Positions 24,937 to 48,690 are shown, numbered from the stretch's first letter. The stretch: DNA of 64,000 nt from Rhodamnia argentea (GCF_020921035.1 NC_063152.1:10058001-10122000); one strand, 5' to 3'. The notes: generated from the letters alone by a model not told the origin. Made by a program: numbers and translations.

Positions 24937-25887
24937 CCTCCACAGGCTCGCTCCTACAGCTAGCTATTGAACTGTCAAAACACCTCTCCAGGAAACAAAT
25001 AAACACAATCCTGGAGGGCGCGAACATCAAACTATGACGCTGCCACTCCTCGTCAGCCCGACAGCAACGTCTTTCTCTCTCTCTCGTTAATTGATGATGC
25101 CACTCAGTCTCGGGTGTTCTCTCTGTCTCTCTCTCTCTTTACTTGACTTGACTCTGCTTAAACTTTGAGAAATGCTTCCACGACAATACTATTAGAGAAG
25201 CATTAATCCCGACGATTTAGATTCACACACTATCACTACCTGTTTTGCATAAAATACTCATTGATTGAAAATAAAATAACTGCAAATAATCGACAACAGT
25301 AGCAGCTCCTTTAGAGTTTTGTCCGTCGATGCAATCACCGATGGAGTTCATACGCATATCCGTTTATTATTCCTATTTCTTGCTAAATATGGTGACAGAT
25401 TTTATGTCACATATTTCCAACAAACACGAGCTCAGGCATGATCATAGCCTATTCTACAGGCGATTTGAGAAGGGGGCTTAAGCCAAGATTTAAAGATAAT
25501 GGTGTGGATGAAATAATAATGACTGCCGCCCAGATGTTTCTCGTAAGTATCATCCTAAGAATGCAAAAACTCTTGTATTGTATTATTTTGTATCCGTATA
25601 ATAATATTGAGGGGATGGGATCTTTGCTTTGGAAGCTGCTTACGAAGTTTCGCCCCCTGCCGGCACATAAACAATAAAAAGAAAAAAAAAAAAGAAAATA
25701 TTCGGAAAATTTTTTAAAAAAATGTCAAAAAACTTTCACGTCATTGTCGACTGCTGCACATAGGACAGTCGGCATCCACTTTGATTAAAATTCGCAAGAA
25801 GTACTAAATTATCGAAAAGTTTAGGACTCAAAGGTTTATGACTCAATTGATCAAAGTACAATAAGTGTTAGACGAAAAAAACATGAA
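24937..25887. other. WAK upstream region, no gene seen
   Basis: CT-rich runs (about 25070-25140) resemble a plant 5' leader for the WAK pseudogene. A + strand frame at 25438-25677 has no domain. Confidence 0.45.
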
Positions 25888-26429
25888 ATCAGTCAGCTAA
25901 ATGACGCTCGAGATCTAGGCACGTTGATTAACCCCACCTCGAGAGGAAAATACTACTTCATCCCCTCAAAAGAATGAATATATCATTAAAAAAAAAATCA
26001 AAACATGGTGCGACTCAGAGCCAAAAATCTTGACCATGGTCTCATCAGCAACAGTATCAATACCTACCCACTTAAGCACGACAGATTAGAATCAAAGCAG
26101 ACGTTTGACCATTTCAAATATGCGAAGTAATATCTGCAGCGACTGGGGAGAGAGTCAACTTAGCAGCGACTGGGGAGAGAGTCAACTTAACCGAGTATTT
26201 GAAATGGTCAAACGTCTGCTTTGATTCTAATCTGTCGTGCTTAAGTGGGTAGGTATTGATACTGTTGCTGATGAGACCATGGTCAAGATTTTTGGCTCTG
26301 AGTCGCACCATGTTTTGATTTTTTTTTTTAATCATATATTCATTCTTTTGAGGGGATGAAGTAGTATTTTCCTCTCGAGGTGGGGTTAATCAACGTGCCT
26401 AGATCTCGGGCGTCATTTAACTGACTGAT
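25888..26429. repeat. 542-bp near-perfect inverted repeat (long hairpin / foldback element)
   Basis: The left arm 25888-26120 (233 bp) and the right arm 26196-26429 (234 bp) are reverse complements, with only three substitutions and one A-run length difference by direct comparison. The 75-bp loop holds a 27-bp unit repeated exactly twice (26136-26162 and 26163-26189). It has no coding potential; the open frame at 26114-26335 is just the right arm read backwards. A 7-bp TACAATA occurs at 25857-25863 and 26429-26435, but it overlaps the right arm by one base and leaves 24 unpaired bases on the left, so a target duplication is unproven. Transcription in either direction would give one long dsRNA. 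It could be a foldback transposon or a recent inverted duplication. Confidence 0.9.
26136..26189 (+). repeat. Two exact 27-bp tandem units in the hairpin loop
   Basis: The unit begins GCAGCGACTGGGGAGAGAGT and is repeated head to tail with no differences. Confidence 0.95.
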
Positions 26430-28561
26430 ACAATAGGATATGAGATCCAAGGATTTTGTTATATTCTATCTTCTGTTTGATGAATCGCAAGTATACAACA
26501 TGATATATTCATATCATATCCTATTAATTGTTTGTCACTTACAACATGTCAATGTCAATAATTCAAAAATGCACAAACGTAAATAAAAATATCTCATAAT
26601 TCACTGCCAAACCTATTAAGAGAGAGAAAATATAATCATTCACGTGCGACTATGAAAAGTTTTGCCTCTCTCGCTGCTTTCTTTAAACTTTAATAATGAA
26701 CCACAAAACTACGAATGATAAGGAGTTTTAACTTTTTGTTTTCATAGATTTTTGACATGAATCAGAAAGCTAAGAAAGAGAATAAATTTCGACTCTCTCG
26801 CCATTTTTGTAAAGTTTTGCTGTGAACTAAAAAGCTACAAAGGAGTTATGAAACTTCAACCCAAACTAGAGATACAAAGGAAAAAGAGATGACGATGCTT
26901 TTTTTTTTTTCGAGATAGATTTCATTCCCCCCTCATTCTCGATCCTTTTGCTTCATTTTTTACTTATTTTTTAATTTTATATTTCTTTGTTTCATTATTT
27001 TTATTCCCTTCCATCATTTCTCAGTAAAATTTTTATGGAACGATACACTATATTATTATACTTACAATATGCAACGATATAAATACTAGCTATATATATT
27101 ATAATATAAAGTTGAAATAAATTAAATATATGAATAAAAATTAGAATAAATAAGAACAAAAATTATTAATTTTTTGCTATTTGAGTTTATTTTTAGCATT
27201 AAAACTAGACTTTTATCCTTATTACCCAACGTAGCCAAATAGATTGAGAAAGTTTAGAAAACACATTGTAAATCCCAAATCTATATCTAGATGAAGATAG
27301 AAGAGCACCCAAATGTAGTCTAACTCTAGATCATGAGAGAATAACTGAAAAGAGATACCCATTGATCACAAAATCACTTCCGGATAAGCCATTGATAGAA
27401 AAAGCTTCAAAAATTTGCGGAATGCTCAACAATCAGGAGCAAACACTAAAGTCAGAGCGAGCAGATACGAAGGGAGTAAGTTCTTCGGAGGCCCTCGCGC
27501 CTCGATCTTCAAAGAGTCGACCGCTGGTCCACGAAATTAACGAAGAGATTTATGAAAAGGAAGAGGGATGGGGAGATCTCAAGAAATATAGAAGAGGGGA
27601 GTGGGGACGGAGGGACTACGGGGGAAAAAAAGAGCGGCGGCAAGAGGGAGAGAAACCCTAGGGGCAAGAGCGAATTTCCTGAAAATCTAGTATGACAATA
27701 ATGCAATTGATTTAGTATTTTTTCGGTACTTTTTCTTTATAGGACTTTCTGGACGATTTTCCCTACAGTCATGAACTTATTTTCAATTTGGACAATTTAC
27801 TCTTCAACCTTTTGACGATTTGCCGGGGTAGTTTTTCAGGCCAATTTTGATTGGAAGTGATAGTAATTTTCCATATCAAAATACTTGGCTGTAGAAGGAA
27901 AGAAACTCGATATGCAAACGAGCAAGTTTCAAAGTTTAATACGAAAGTCCACTGCTCGTCGAGAATAAAATACTTATATGGTTTACAAGCATACAAAGTG
28001 CAAATTTCACGAATGACTACTCTTACTTTGTTTGATATAGGCCACTCATGATCAATAAGATGATATCAAGAACTTTACAACGGATGGGAACTTTGTGTTG
28101 GAGACTGCCTATGAAATTGCCAAAGGAATGGATCCGAATGCCAAGTGTTGAGATATTGCCCCACGGCACTTGATAACGGAATCATATATGCTTTTTATAT
28201 TTAGGTAGTATCTCTCCACCTATTAACTTAAATCTTGGAGTGGGACTTTTTCACATGCTATTATAGTAGTTTTGCATTGATCAAAGTTGCTTATATTTCC
28301 AGAAACTACTTCTTGACTTTGGAACACTTGGTCCCAAATGAAACACTCAAACGGTTATTCCTCATCCCTAAAGAAAGGGATAACACCGACTATGATATCA
28401 TGTAAGAAAGTCCAATCCAAAAGCTTAAACCAAAAGGTAGAGGGATACCACCTAAGAATAAAGCGCATATATGAGTTCAACAATTCCTCATATGAAATAG
28501 GGAAAATTCCTTTTGACCAATAAAAAAAAGGAAAAATTCTAAATAACAATCAGAAATGGGC
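26430..28561. other. AT-rich intergenic, no gene seen
   Basis: No conserved domain was found. A charged + strand frame at 27362-27661 lacks homology that I can recognise, and the opposite strand is Pro/Ser-rich, suggesting composition rather than coding. Confidence 0.45.
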
Positions 28562-28563
28562 CC

Positions 28564-28581
28564 CACACACACACACACACA

Positions 28582-28618
<37 letters not shown>
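28564..28618 (+). repeat. Compound (AC)n-(TA)n microsatellite
   Basis: About 19 nt of AC repeat (28564-28582) is followed by a short T run and about 32 nt of TA repeat. Confidence 0.9.
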
Positions 28619-28621
<3 letters not shown>

Positions 28622-28629
28622 CACAAAAA

Positions 28630-28930
28630 GCGTTTATAGTGGACTTTGTTTTAATAAAGACCCTAAAGCCGCTCACTTAGTTTGAAATAAGAGCTCGATC
28701 TCATCGGCTAGCCAACATTTTCTGGTGACAAGAAAATAGACAATTTTGTCCGAAATTTATAGAAGGGTAAAAGTTGAAGAAAAGATCCCCAAATTGAATT
28801 AAAGTTGGGTTGTGAAGTGGGTTTTTGTGGTTCTCTTCTTTCTTATCTCCTCGTCCGCAAGCTTCAAGTTCGTCGTCCGCGAATTTCACGACCTTCTTCA
28901 ATGCCGATTTCGCTCTCGGGCACATTTCCT
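28630..28930 (+). repeat. Dispersed copy of the 665-bp tandem repeat family
   Basis: The stretch beginning with TAGTGGACTTTGTTTTAATA matches, with many substitutions, the 5' half of the tandem units at 61116, 61783 and 62955. The shared order of motifs is the GTGGACTTTG start, GAGCTCGATCTCATCGGC, CAATTTTGTCCGAAATTTAT, CCCCAAATTGAA and CCGCAAGCTTCA. It is divergent and non-coding. Confidence 0.7.
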
Positions 28931-29104
28931 TCTAACGAGGTAAGTTTCGTCTAAAGGGGGCCTACATGGCCAGGTTTTTCAATGAAGAAAACAATAGAAC
29001 TTGGTTCATCAATCCGGTATCATTGTAACACCATTGATATCACCCCATGCTCCTTTCTCAAATCTCTTATCTATTTATGCAGCCTTGGAATTCTATAGAG
29101 CTCT

Positions 29105-29525
29105 CGGGTTGCGGGCCAAATAGGACCGTCCAGTTCCTATAGAACCTATCACTAAAATACCCCTAGAGGGGGATAGGGCTAAGCGGAGCGAAAAGGGTTT
29201 TTCATAAGATGTGAAATGAAAACTATTAGCCCCACACGAGATTTGTGAATAAGCGATTGTCTGATAATGAGCAAGGAATATCTGTCCTTTTGCTAAACAG
29301 AATGTATTGAACTCATAATTCATTAGATACTTTTTATGAATGTCAACTAAGTATCGTAAGTAAATTGCTCCCGGTTGTTCAATCATTTGATAACCAGAGT
29401 CATTCTTTGATAAATGATCACTATGAGTCAAACTCAATAGAATTTGGTCAATCCTTTTTTCTATCGTTAAGGTGGAAAACCGAACCAAAAATTCTCTTTT
29501 TTTGTCATCAATTGAATCAAACAGA
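29105..29525 (-). pseudogene. ycf2: Plastid ycf2 fragment in the nucleus (NUPT)
   Basis: The minus strand encodes an open stretch that I recognise as internal plastid Ycf2: [40 protein letters not shown] and the Walker-A region of the AAA-like domain [14 protein letters not shown]. Ycf2 is an essential plastid protein of over 2000 residues. Only about 130 are present, and the sequence turns into unrelated DNA just after the Walker motif on one side and just before FSTLTI on the other. The reading frame is still open but several residues differ from plastid Ycf2 (for example [11 protein letters not shown]), consistent with decay after transfer. No other plastid gene is adjacent. It is non-functional. 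Confidence 0.9.
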
Positions 29526-29561
29526 TCAATCTTGAAGGCGTATGATAATTCAAGTCTGATC

Positions 29562-29709
29562 GAGGAGACTAGATAATCCTATTTTGAACTTTGAATTTGA
29601 TTAGACGAACATGATGAGCAAGTTCCGTTGCTTTTGAACCAGATTTGGAGGAACTTTGGTCTGTGTGGCAACTATGCTTTGAAGTGTTGTCATGTCCCAA
29701 ATAAAACAG
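29562..29709 (+). repeat. Direct repeat, left copy (partner 35654-35818)
   Basis: The left copy contains GAACTTTGAATTTGATT and ATGATGAGCAAGTTCCGTTG, then GGTCTGTGTGGCAACTATGC. The same order occurs at 35654-35818 with an insertion of about 18 bp. The pair brackets the copia element. Confidence 0.75.
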
Positions 29710-29762
29710 TGACCATGACATTCAAATTTGAATCGTGTCACCTCTGTGAACTATGTACTATG

Positions 29763-29909
29763 TGTTAGATATATTATATATATTAGGAGTAGGGTTTTTT
29801 CCTTAGTATATGTATTTACATTTTTACCCTTCTTTGTATGTATATTTATATCGGCCTTGTGCCTAATTGTAAATGTAGCATTCCATTATTCACTTCTCCA
29901 AATCTAACA
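29763..29909 (+). repeat. 5' LTR of the copia element
   Basis: 147 bp, starting TG and ending CA. One base difference from the 3' LTR (G versus T within the TTGTATGTATATTTA segment). Confidence 0.95.
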
Positions 29910-29925
29910 TGGTATCAGAGCTAGG
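29910..29925 (+). other. Primer-binding site (initiator Met tRNA)
   Basis: TGGTATCAGAGC directly abuts the 5' LTR, the usual minus-strand primer site of plant copia elements. Confidence 0.9.
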
Positions 29926-30186
29926 GTTTGCTCTCTTGTGAGTACTGTACACTAATCAACGACTACGGCGGCGCCCCCGAGAAATTTTTTTTCGGTTGCC
30001 TTCTTCATTGCGCCTTCGTTTTCACGCCGGCCACGTTGTCTTCATCAGTATAGCTTCGCGATTGTCCGACTTTGTCTCGCCCGATCTTCTTCATCTTTCG
30101 CCTTGTTCTTGCGATCGATCTCGGGTTCTATCTTCTTCACTCATATATATATTTGCTTCCACTTTGATTTAGTGATCTCGGAATTA

Positions 30187-31489
30187 ATGGCTGATAGTGA
30201 TCGCATTGATCGCATTGATGTTAAGTTGGATGGCTCTAATTATGTTATTTGGAAACCCTCGGTGATGGCTGCTCTTGTTTATCGTGATTTATATGAGCAT
30301 GTTGATGGTACTCGTTCTTGTTCTACATCTTTGTCCGATACTGCCGATCCTAAACCTAGTATTGATCGGATTACGCGACGTAAATCTGAAATTAGGGCTT
30401 GGCATGTTGCCGATCAGAAAGCATGGGCCATATTATTTGGTTCTATTAGCCCCGATCTTCGCCCCCAATTTACTCGGATTGTTGGTGCAAAACAGTTATG
30501 GGATCAAATTGCTGAGATGTTTACGCAAACAGGTTCCGTTCGTGTTTATCGGCTTATGCAGGAACTTCGTCATGCTACTCGGGGCACACGATCAATTCGT
30601 GAATTTTATAATTATATGACATCTCTTTGATCTCAACTTGATGTATTGGCTCGTCCAACATGTCCCACGTGTGCTGGTTGCGTTACTTGTGCTGCATTTA
30701 AACTTGAAGATCAGAACAAGAATCGTCTTTACGAATTCTTGATGCAACTTTCATCGGAATTTGAGGGAGTTCGGAGTCAGATTCTCTATCGTTATCCCGC
30801 ATCATCTCTTTCGGATGCAATCAAAGAACTTCAGGCCGAGGAAACCAGACGAGGAATTCTTGGTGCTCCTCCATCTCTAGATCCCTCTGCAACATTGGTC
30901 ACCCCACGCCCTGATTTCCGGCCTGGCTCCTCTCGCCGTGGTGTTCAATCTGTCTCCTCTCAACGTGGTTTTCAATCTGGCTATTCTCGGCGTAGTTCTC
31001 AACGTGGTTCTCGGTGTAGTTACGTGCGTGGCTCCCGCAGTGCCTCTTCTCGGCGAGGTTCACGTTTTTATTGTAACTTCTGTAAACAAAATGGATATAT
31101 TGAGGATCGATGCTTTCGGAAGATGCGTGATCTTCCCGATGCAACCTCACGCTCCGTTGCACCTGTCTCTTCTCCATCCGTGGATCGTGCCACTCCATCC
31201 TCATCTTCGGATGATCGTCTTGCTAATATTGAGGCTCGGCTTTCTCGTTTAGCTCAGCTTCATCTTGGTTCTTCGGGTGTATCCTCTACTATTGCTATCG
31301 CCTTTGCTGCGCAATCCTCGAGTGATAGTTCTTCTTGGATTCTTGACTCGGGGGCCGCTCATCACATGATCGCCTTTGCTCATCATCTCACTCAGCAGAC
31401 TACACTCAAAAATCCACAAGGGTTCTTTGACAATGATGGATCCTCTATTATCGCTACTATGCAAGGCCATCTTACTATCCCTGGCGGTT
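30187..31489 (+). pseudogene. copia gag and protease region (broken)
   Basis: Begins at ATG 30187 (MADSDRIDRIDVKLDGSNYV), a UBN2/retrotransposon gag start. It is interrupted by TGA at 30628 and continues in the same frame to a frame change near 31490. The zinc knuckle CNFCKQNGYIEDRC has Tyr (codon 31096-31098) where the CCHC motif needs His. The aspartic protease motif WILDSGAAHHM is intact. A Ser/Arg-rich linker carries repeated SRRGxxS units. Confidence 0.9.
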
Positions 31490-31493
31490 TAAT

Positions 31494-32879
31494 GTGCCTA
31501 ATCTGTTGCATATACCGAATTTAGCCCCGAATCTTTTATCCGTTGGACAACTTGCTGATATGGGTTATATGGTGACATTTACTGTTGATTCTTGTGTTGT
31601 ACAGGATCGTACGAGTGGCCGGATGATTGGCGGGGGTAGTAGACATGGAGGATTGTATACGATGCAGCATGTCCAGCTTCCCTCACCTCAACATGTTCTT
31701 GCTATCTTCGACCTTGATTGTTGGCACCAGCGTTTGGGTCATATATCTGCTTCTCGTTTGTCTTTTCTGCGTCGGCGAGGTGTACTTGGGCTTATTTCAT
31801 CTCTTGTTATGCGTCCTTGTACTAGTTGTCCTTTAGCTAAACAATCTGCACCTCCTTTTCCTATTAGTTCTTCTGTTTCCACTTCTTGTTTTGATTTAGT
31901 ACATTCGGAAGTTTGGGGTCCCGCCCCCCAAATTTCTAAAAGTGGCTTCAAGTATTATGTATCATTTATTGATGATTATTCTCGTTATACCTGGGTTTAT
32001 TTCATGCGCTCTCGTGATGAATTTCTCTCTATCTATAAAAACTTTACAACCATGATCTCTACTCAATTCTCTAAAACTATTAAAGTTTTTCGTTCTGATT
32101 CGGGTGGGGAATATCTTTCTACCGCTTTTCGTTCTTTCTTAACTTCTCGGGGAACCTTACCTCGGTTGTCCTGTCTCGGTGTTCCTGCTCAAAATGGTCT
32201 TGCTGAGCGAAAATATCGTCATATTCTAGATACTACTCGTGCTCTCTTGTTGTCCAATTCTGTTCCTACTGAATTTTGGGCCGAAGCACTTTCTACCGCT
32301 GTCTATCTCATAAATCGACTTCCTTCTCTTGTCCTATCCAAAGCCACCCCTTACCAACGTCTTTTCTCGAAACCACCCACTTATCACCAACTTCGTATTT
32401 TTGGCTGTACGTGTTATGTGCTTCTTCCACCCCATGAGCATACCAAACTCTCTGCAAGGTCGGTTCGGTGTGCTTTCCTAGGCTACAACACGGAACATAA
32501 AGGCTACAGGTGCTATGATCCTTTTTCACGGTGTATTCGTATCTCTCGTAGTGTTTAATTCTTTGAGCACCTACCGTTCTTTTCCGCTACCTCTACTTCT
32601 TCACAGTCCGCCCCATCTATTTTTATGGATTTTCCTCTTGATTCATCTCTTATTCCTCTTATTATATCTTCTTCGTTAGACCCGGTGCCACCACCTTCTC
32701 CTGTTATGCCTCCTTCCTCGTCTACTTCACCCGCCACTTCGATGCCTCTTGACGATTCTCGCCCCCCTTCCCCTCGGCGAAATCCCCCGCAAAATCGTTG
32801 TCCTCCAGCTAGGTACGTGGCTGCTACAAGTTATTTCGATGAGTTTGGTTCCTTTATGGCCGCTGTCCATACTTTATAG
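31494..32879 (+). pseudogene. copia integrase region (broken)
   Basis: The zinc-binding HHCC domain (CWHQRLGHIS ... CTSCPLAKQ) is followed by the DDE core. The second catalytic Asp (FRSDSGGEY) and the Glu (NGLAERKY) are present. The position of the first Asp, normally in HSDxWGP, reads HSEVWGP (Glu, codon 31908-31910). Stops at 32556 (TAA) and 32877 (TAG) break the linker before reverse transcriptase. Confidence 0.9.
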
Positions 32880-32897
32880 GAACCATCACATTATCGT

Positions 32898-34383
32898 ATG
32901 GCCGTACAACATGCCGAATGGCGTGATGCTATGTCCGAGGAATTGTATGCTCTTGAACGTACTGGTACGTGGGATCTTGTGCCTCTTCCACTAGGGAAGT
33001 CCTTGATATCTTGTCGTTGGATCTATAAAATCAAGACTCACTCTGATGGTAGTATTGAGCGCTATAAAGCGTGTCTCGTTGCACGTGGTTTTGATCGGGA
33101 GTTTGGGATTGATTATGAGGAGACCTTTGCTCCTGTTGCCAAAATGGCTTCTGTTCATACTCTTCTTGCAATCGCATCTATTCGTAATTGGCCTATTTTT
33201 CAGCTTGATGTGAATAATGCTTTTCTTCATGGGCTCCTTCATGAGGAACTCTATATGCAGCCACCTCCTGGTCTAGCTCATTCTCATGGTCGGGTTTGTC
33301 GTCTTCGTCGGGCCCTTTATGGTCTCAAACAGGCTCCTCAAGCTTGGTTTGAACGTTTTGCAGATGTTGTTCGGTCGGCTAGTTTTGTTCAGAGTGAGAA
33401 TGATCATGCTATGTTCACCCACACTTCTCCTTCCGGTTGTACTATTCTGCTACTCTATGTTGATGATATGATTATTCTTGGGGATGACTATGCTCATATT
33501 GCTTATACTAAGCAATATCTTCACCGTCGGTTTGCTATGAAGGATCTAGGTTTCTTACGTTATTTTCTCGGTATTGAGGTTGCTCGCAATCGACGTGGTA
33601 TTCTTCTCTCTCAGCAGAAGTACATCACCGACATTACGGCTCGTCTTGAGTTGTCTGATACTGCATCTGCGGCTACTCCCGTTGAGCTTCATTTACAGCT
33701 TCGTCCGGATGATGGTGAGCCTTTGTCCGATGTTACTCGCTACCGGGCTCTTGTTGGCGGTCTTGTCTATCTTACAACTACTCGTCCCGATATCGCCTAT
33801 GCTGTTCACCTTGTTAGTCAATTTGTAGCGGCTCCTCGTACGGTTTATTATGCTGTTGTACTCCGCATTCTGCGATATCTTCGTGGTACTCTAACACGCT
33901 CGGTTTTTCTCCCATCAACTTCCTCACTTGCTCTTCGTGCTTACTCCGATGTTGATTGGGCTTCGGATGTTACCGACCGCAAGTCCATTACGGGATTTTG
34001 TGTCTTTCTGGGTGATTCTCTAATTTCTTGGCGTGTCTCGCTCTTCTACCGAGTCCGAGTATCGTGCTATGGCCGACACTACGGTTGAGATTATTTGGCT
34101 TCGACGTCTCCTTGCCGATCTTGGTGTTGCCTCCTCTAATCCCATTCCTCTTCATTGTGACAATAAGAGTGCTATTCACACTGCTACAAATTCGGTCTTT
34201 CATGAGCGTACCAAGCACATCGACATTGATTGTCATATCACGCATCATCAGCTCCAAGCACATATCATTTCTCTTCCCTTTGTAGCCTCTGCAACCCTGC
34301 TTGCCGATTTATTCACCAAATCTCTTACATCACAACGATTTGCTACTCTTATTTCCAAACTCTCATTGATTGACCCACCTTGA
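32898..34383 (+). pseudogene. copia reverse transcriptase and RNase H (frameshifted near the end)
   Basis: RVT_2-type reverse transcriptase has FQLDVNNAFLHG, GLKQAPQAWF and the catalytic LLYVDDMIIL. RNase H follows with AYSDVDWASD and, after a small deletion near 34035 that changes frame, SSTESEYRAMAD and CDNKSAIHTATN. The open stretch 32898-34088 is otherwise well preserved. Confidence 0.92.
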
Positions 34384-34396
34384 GTTTGAGGGGGGG

Positions 34397-34543
34397 TGTT
34401 AGATATATTATATATATTAGGAGTAGGGTTTTTTCCTTAGTATATGTATTTACATTTTTACCCTTCTTTGTATTTATATTTATATCGGCCTTGTGCCTAA
34501 TTGTAAATGTAGCATTCCATTATTCACTTCTCCAAATCTAACA
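34397..34543 (+). repeat. 3' LTR of the copia element
   Basis: 147 bp, preceded by the polypurine tract GAGGGGGGG and followed by the CTATG target duplication. Confidence 0.95.
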
Positions 34544-34548
34544 CTATG

Positions 34549-36053
34549 CTCTATGAAGTAAAGCTCTTCTTTGACAATCTTGCCGGTTAGCTGAAGTGGA
34601 TCTGGAAATGGCTAATTTGTTATCTTCTTGAGAAATTCAATGCTCTAGACGTGTATAAACCGCCTTTGGTTGATTTTCGTGGTGGTAACACTTTGTTTTA
34701 GTAGTGATAGTGGTGGGAAGAAACATAACGGCTGGAAATTAGAAACATCGACCCAATTTGCCTGCTCTTACCGGTTACTTATTGCTTTCCTTTGACAATA
34801 CGAGAATAAAAAGTCAAAATCTTTGGTTCGAAAAGTTACGTTTAGCATTCTACTAGTCATTATCGGCAAATCTTGGAATGTTTCAATTGTTTCTGAGCAG
34901 AGAACACCCGAAGTATAATTGATGCTTGTGCCGTTCAATATCGCGCCATACACTATTAAATGTCAACTGTTGGATTATACCTATTGATAAAAGAGTCAAT
35001 CTGTTGACAAACCTTAGCTGTTGGATGAGAATGATGTACGATACGTTGTTTTACTTTGAAAATTCTCGATGGTCAATCCATGACAATAAATATCAGAGAG
35101 GCTTGTTATATAGGATAGCATACTAATCAAGATATGCATAAGCGAAGGTAGATATATGCGCAATATTGAGAGAAACGAGGAACCGATAGAATTATCAAGA
35201 TATCTCTGACAAAGAAAATTATACTAGAGAGATCCCTAATTATCCCTAACTTAGTATGCATGTCACTTATGGTATCCACAATTTTTGCAGAGTCCAAGTT
35301 TTTGTTTTTCCGTCGAAATTCATCCAATTATCCAAAATCTGAAAAATTACGAAAATGCACTGTGCAGAGGCTTCAAATGTTATATATTTGGAAAAAGTCG
35401 AAATGGGCATATTATAAAAATTCAGAAAATTTAAATGTAAATGGACTCCGAATATATTGGAGTGACCTAATTATAAAATTTGTGAGAAAATTACTAAAAA
35501 TGTCACAAATCTATTTCAATTATTCTGCTTGAGTCCTCAACTTTTTTTTTTCAATAGTCCACAAGGGTTTCTATGTAAACCTTCGTGTCCGTTCCTTCTT
35601 CTCGGTTTTAATTTTGTTATTGTTTCCGCATTTGTTCATAACAATGTCCTATCGAGAAGACTGGATAATCTTATTTCGAACTTTGAATTTGATTTGATGA
35701 AAATGATGAGCAAGTTCCGTTGCTCTTTAACCAGTACATAGGAATCAATTGATGGAGGAACTCTGGTCTGTGTGGCAACTATGCTTGAATTGTTGTCATA
35801 TCCCAAAAAAAAAAACAGCTGATGGGCTGTCGCTACGTCGCCCAAAGTGGGGAGGAAGTGTGTAAAAATGGCTCTATGTTCTAAGTGATAAACGTTCCAA
35901 TCAACTTCGTGATGACAGTTATATGCCTAAAGCCAACCGAGCAGAGTACGTACTTAAGTGGAGCTAATGACTGAAAAGATATAGGCACAACTACGGCAAG
36001 CGGCTTCGAACTCGGCTAGCCGGTGCATCTAGCGACGTCAGGTTTGTGAAATG
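34549..36053. other. Decayed dispersed repeats, no gene seen
   Basis: Block X (about 34590-34700, with GAAGTGGATCTGGAAATGGC and CTTCTTGAGAAATTCAATGC) recurs at about 63121-63225. Block Y (about 34735-34910, with CTTACCGGTTACTTATTGCT) recurs at about 60045-60215. The right copy of the direct repeat lies at 35654-35818. None is coding. The right end is the NSF 3' flank. Confidence 0.6.
35654..35818 (+). repeat. Direct repeat, right copy (partner 29562-29709)
   Basis: Same motif order as the left copy, with a short insertion (CATAGGAATCAATTGATGG region). Confidence 0.75.

Positions 36054-48690
<12,637 letters not shown>

Larger units (their letters stand above)
29763..34543 (+). mobile_element. 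Complete Ty1/copia LTR retrotransposon (4781 bp), ORF broken
   Basis: LTRs at 29763-29909 and 34397-34543 (147 bp each, TGTTAG...CTAACA) differ at one position that I can see. They are flanked by the 5-bp duplication CTATG (29758-29762 and 34544-34548). A primer-binding site for initiator Met tRNA follows the left LTR (TGGTATCAGAGC from 29910), and a G-rich polypurine tract precedes the right one (34387-34396). The interior encodes gag, protease, integrase, reverse transcriptase and RNase H in copia order. The frame is broken by TGA 30628-30630, a shift near 31490, TAA 32556-32558, TAG 32877-32879 and a small deletion near 34035. Near-identical LTRs indicate recent insertion. Confidence 0.95.

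Noticed and set aside
26114..26335. Minus-strand open frame of 73 residues in the hairpin
   Set aside because: It is the hairpin arm and loop repeat read through; the repeated peptide reflects the 27-bp duplication, not a protein.
25888..26429. Canonical microRNA precursor
   Set aside because: The arms are far longer and more perfect than a miRNA foldback, so a siRNA-type hairpin or foldback transposon is more apt.
25857..26435. TACAATA as a 7-bp target duplication of the hairpin
   Set aside because: The right copy overlaps the arm and the left copy is 24 bp away from the arm, so it is not accepted without other copies.
27362..27661. Charged + strand frame of 99 residues
   Set aside because: Composition-driven (purine-rich DNA), with no homology recognised and no promoter evidence.
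28558..28618. CRISPR-like or satellite array
   Set aside because: It is a simple AC/TA microsatellite, and CRISPR arrays are not expected in a plant nucleus.
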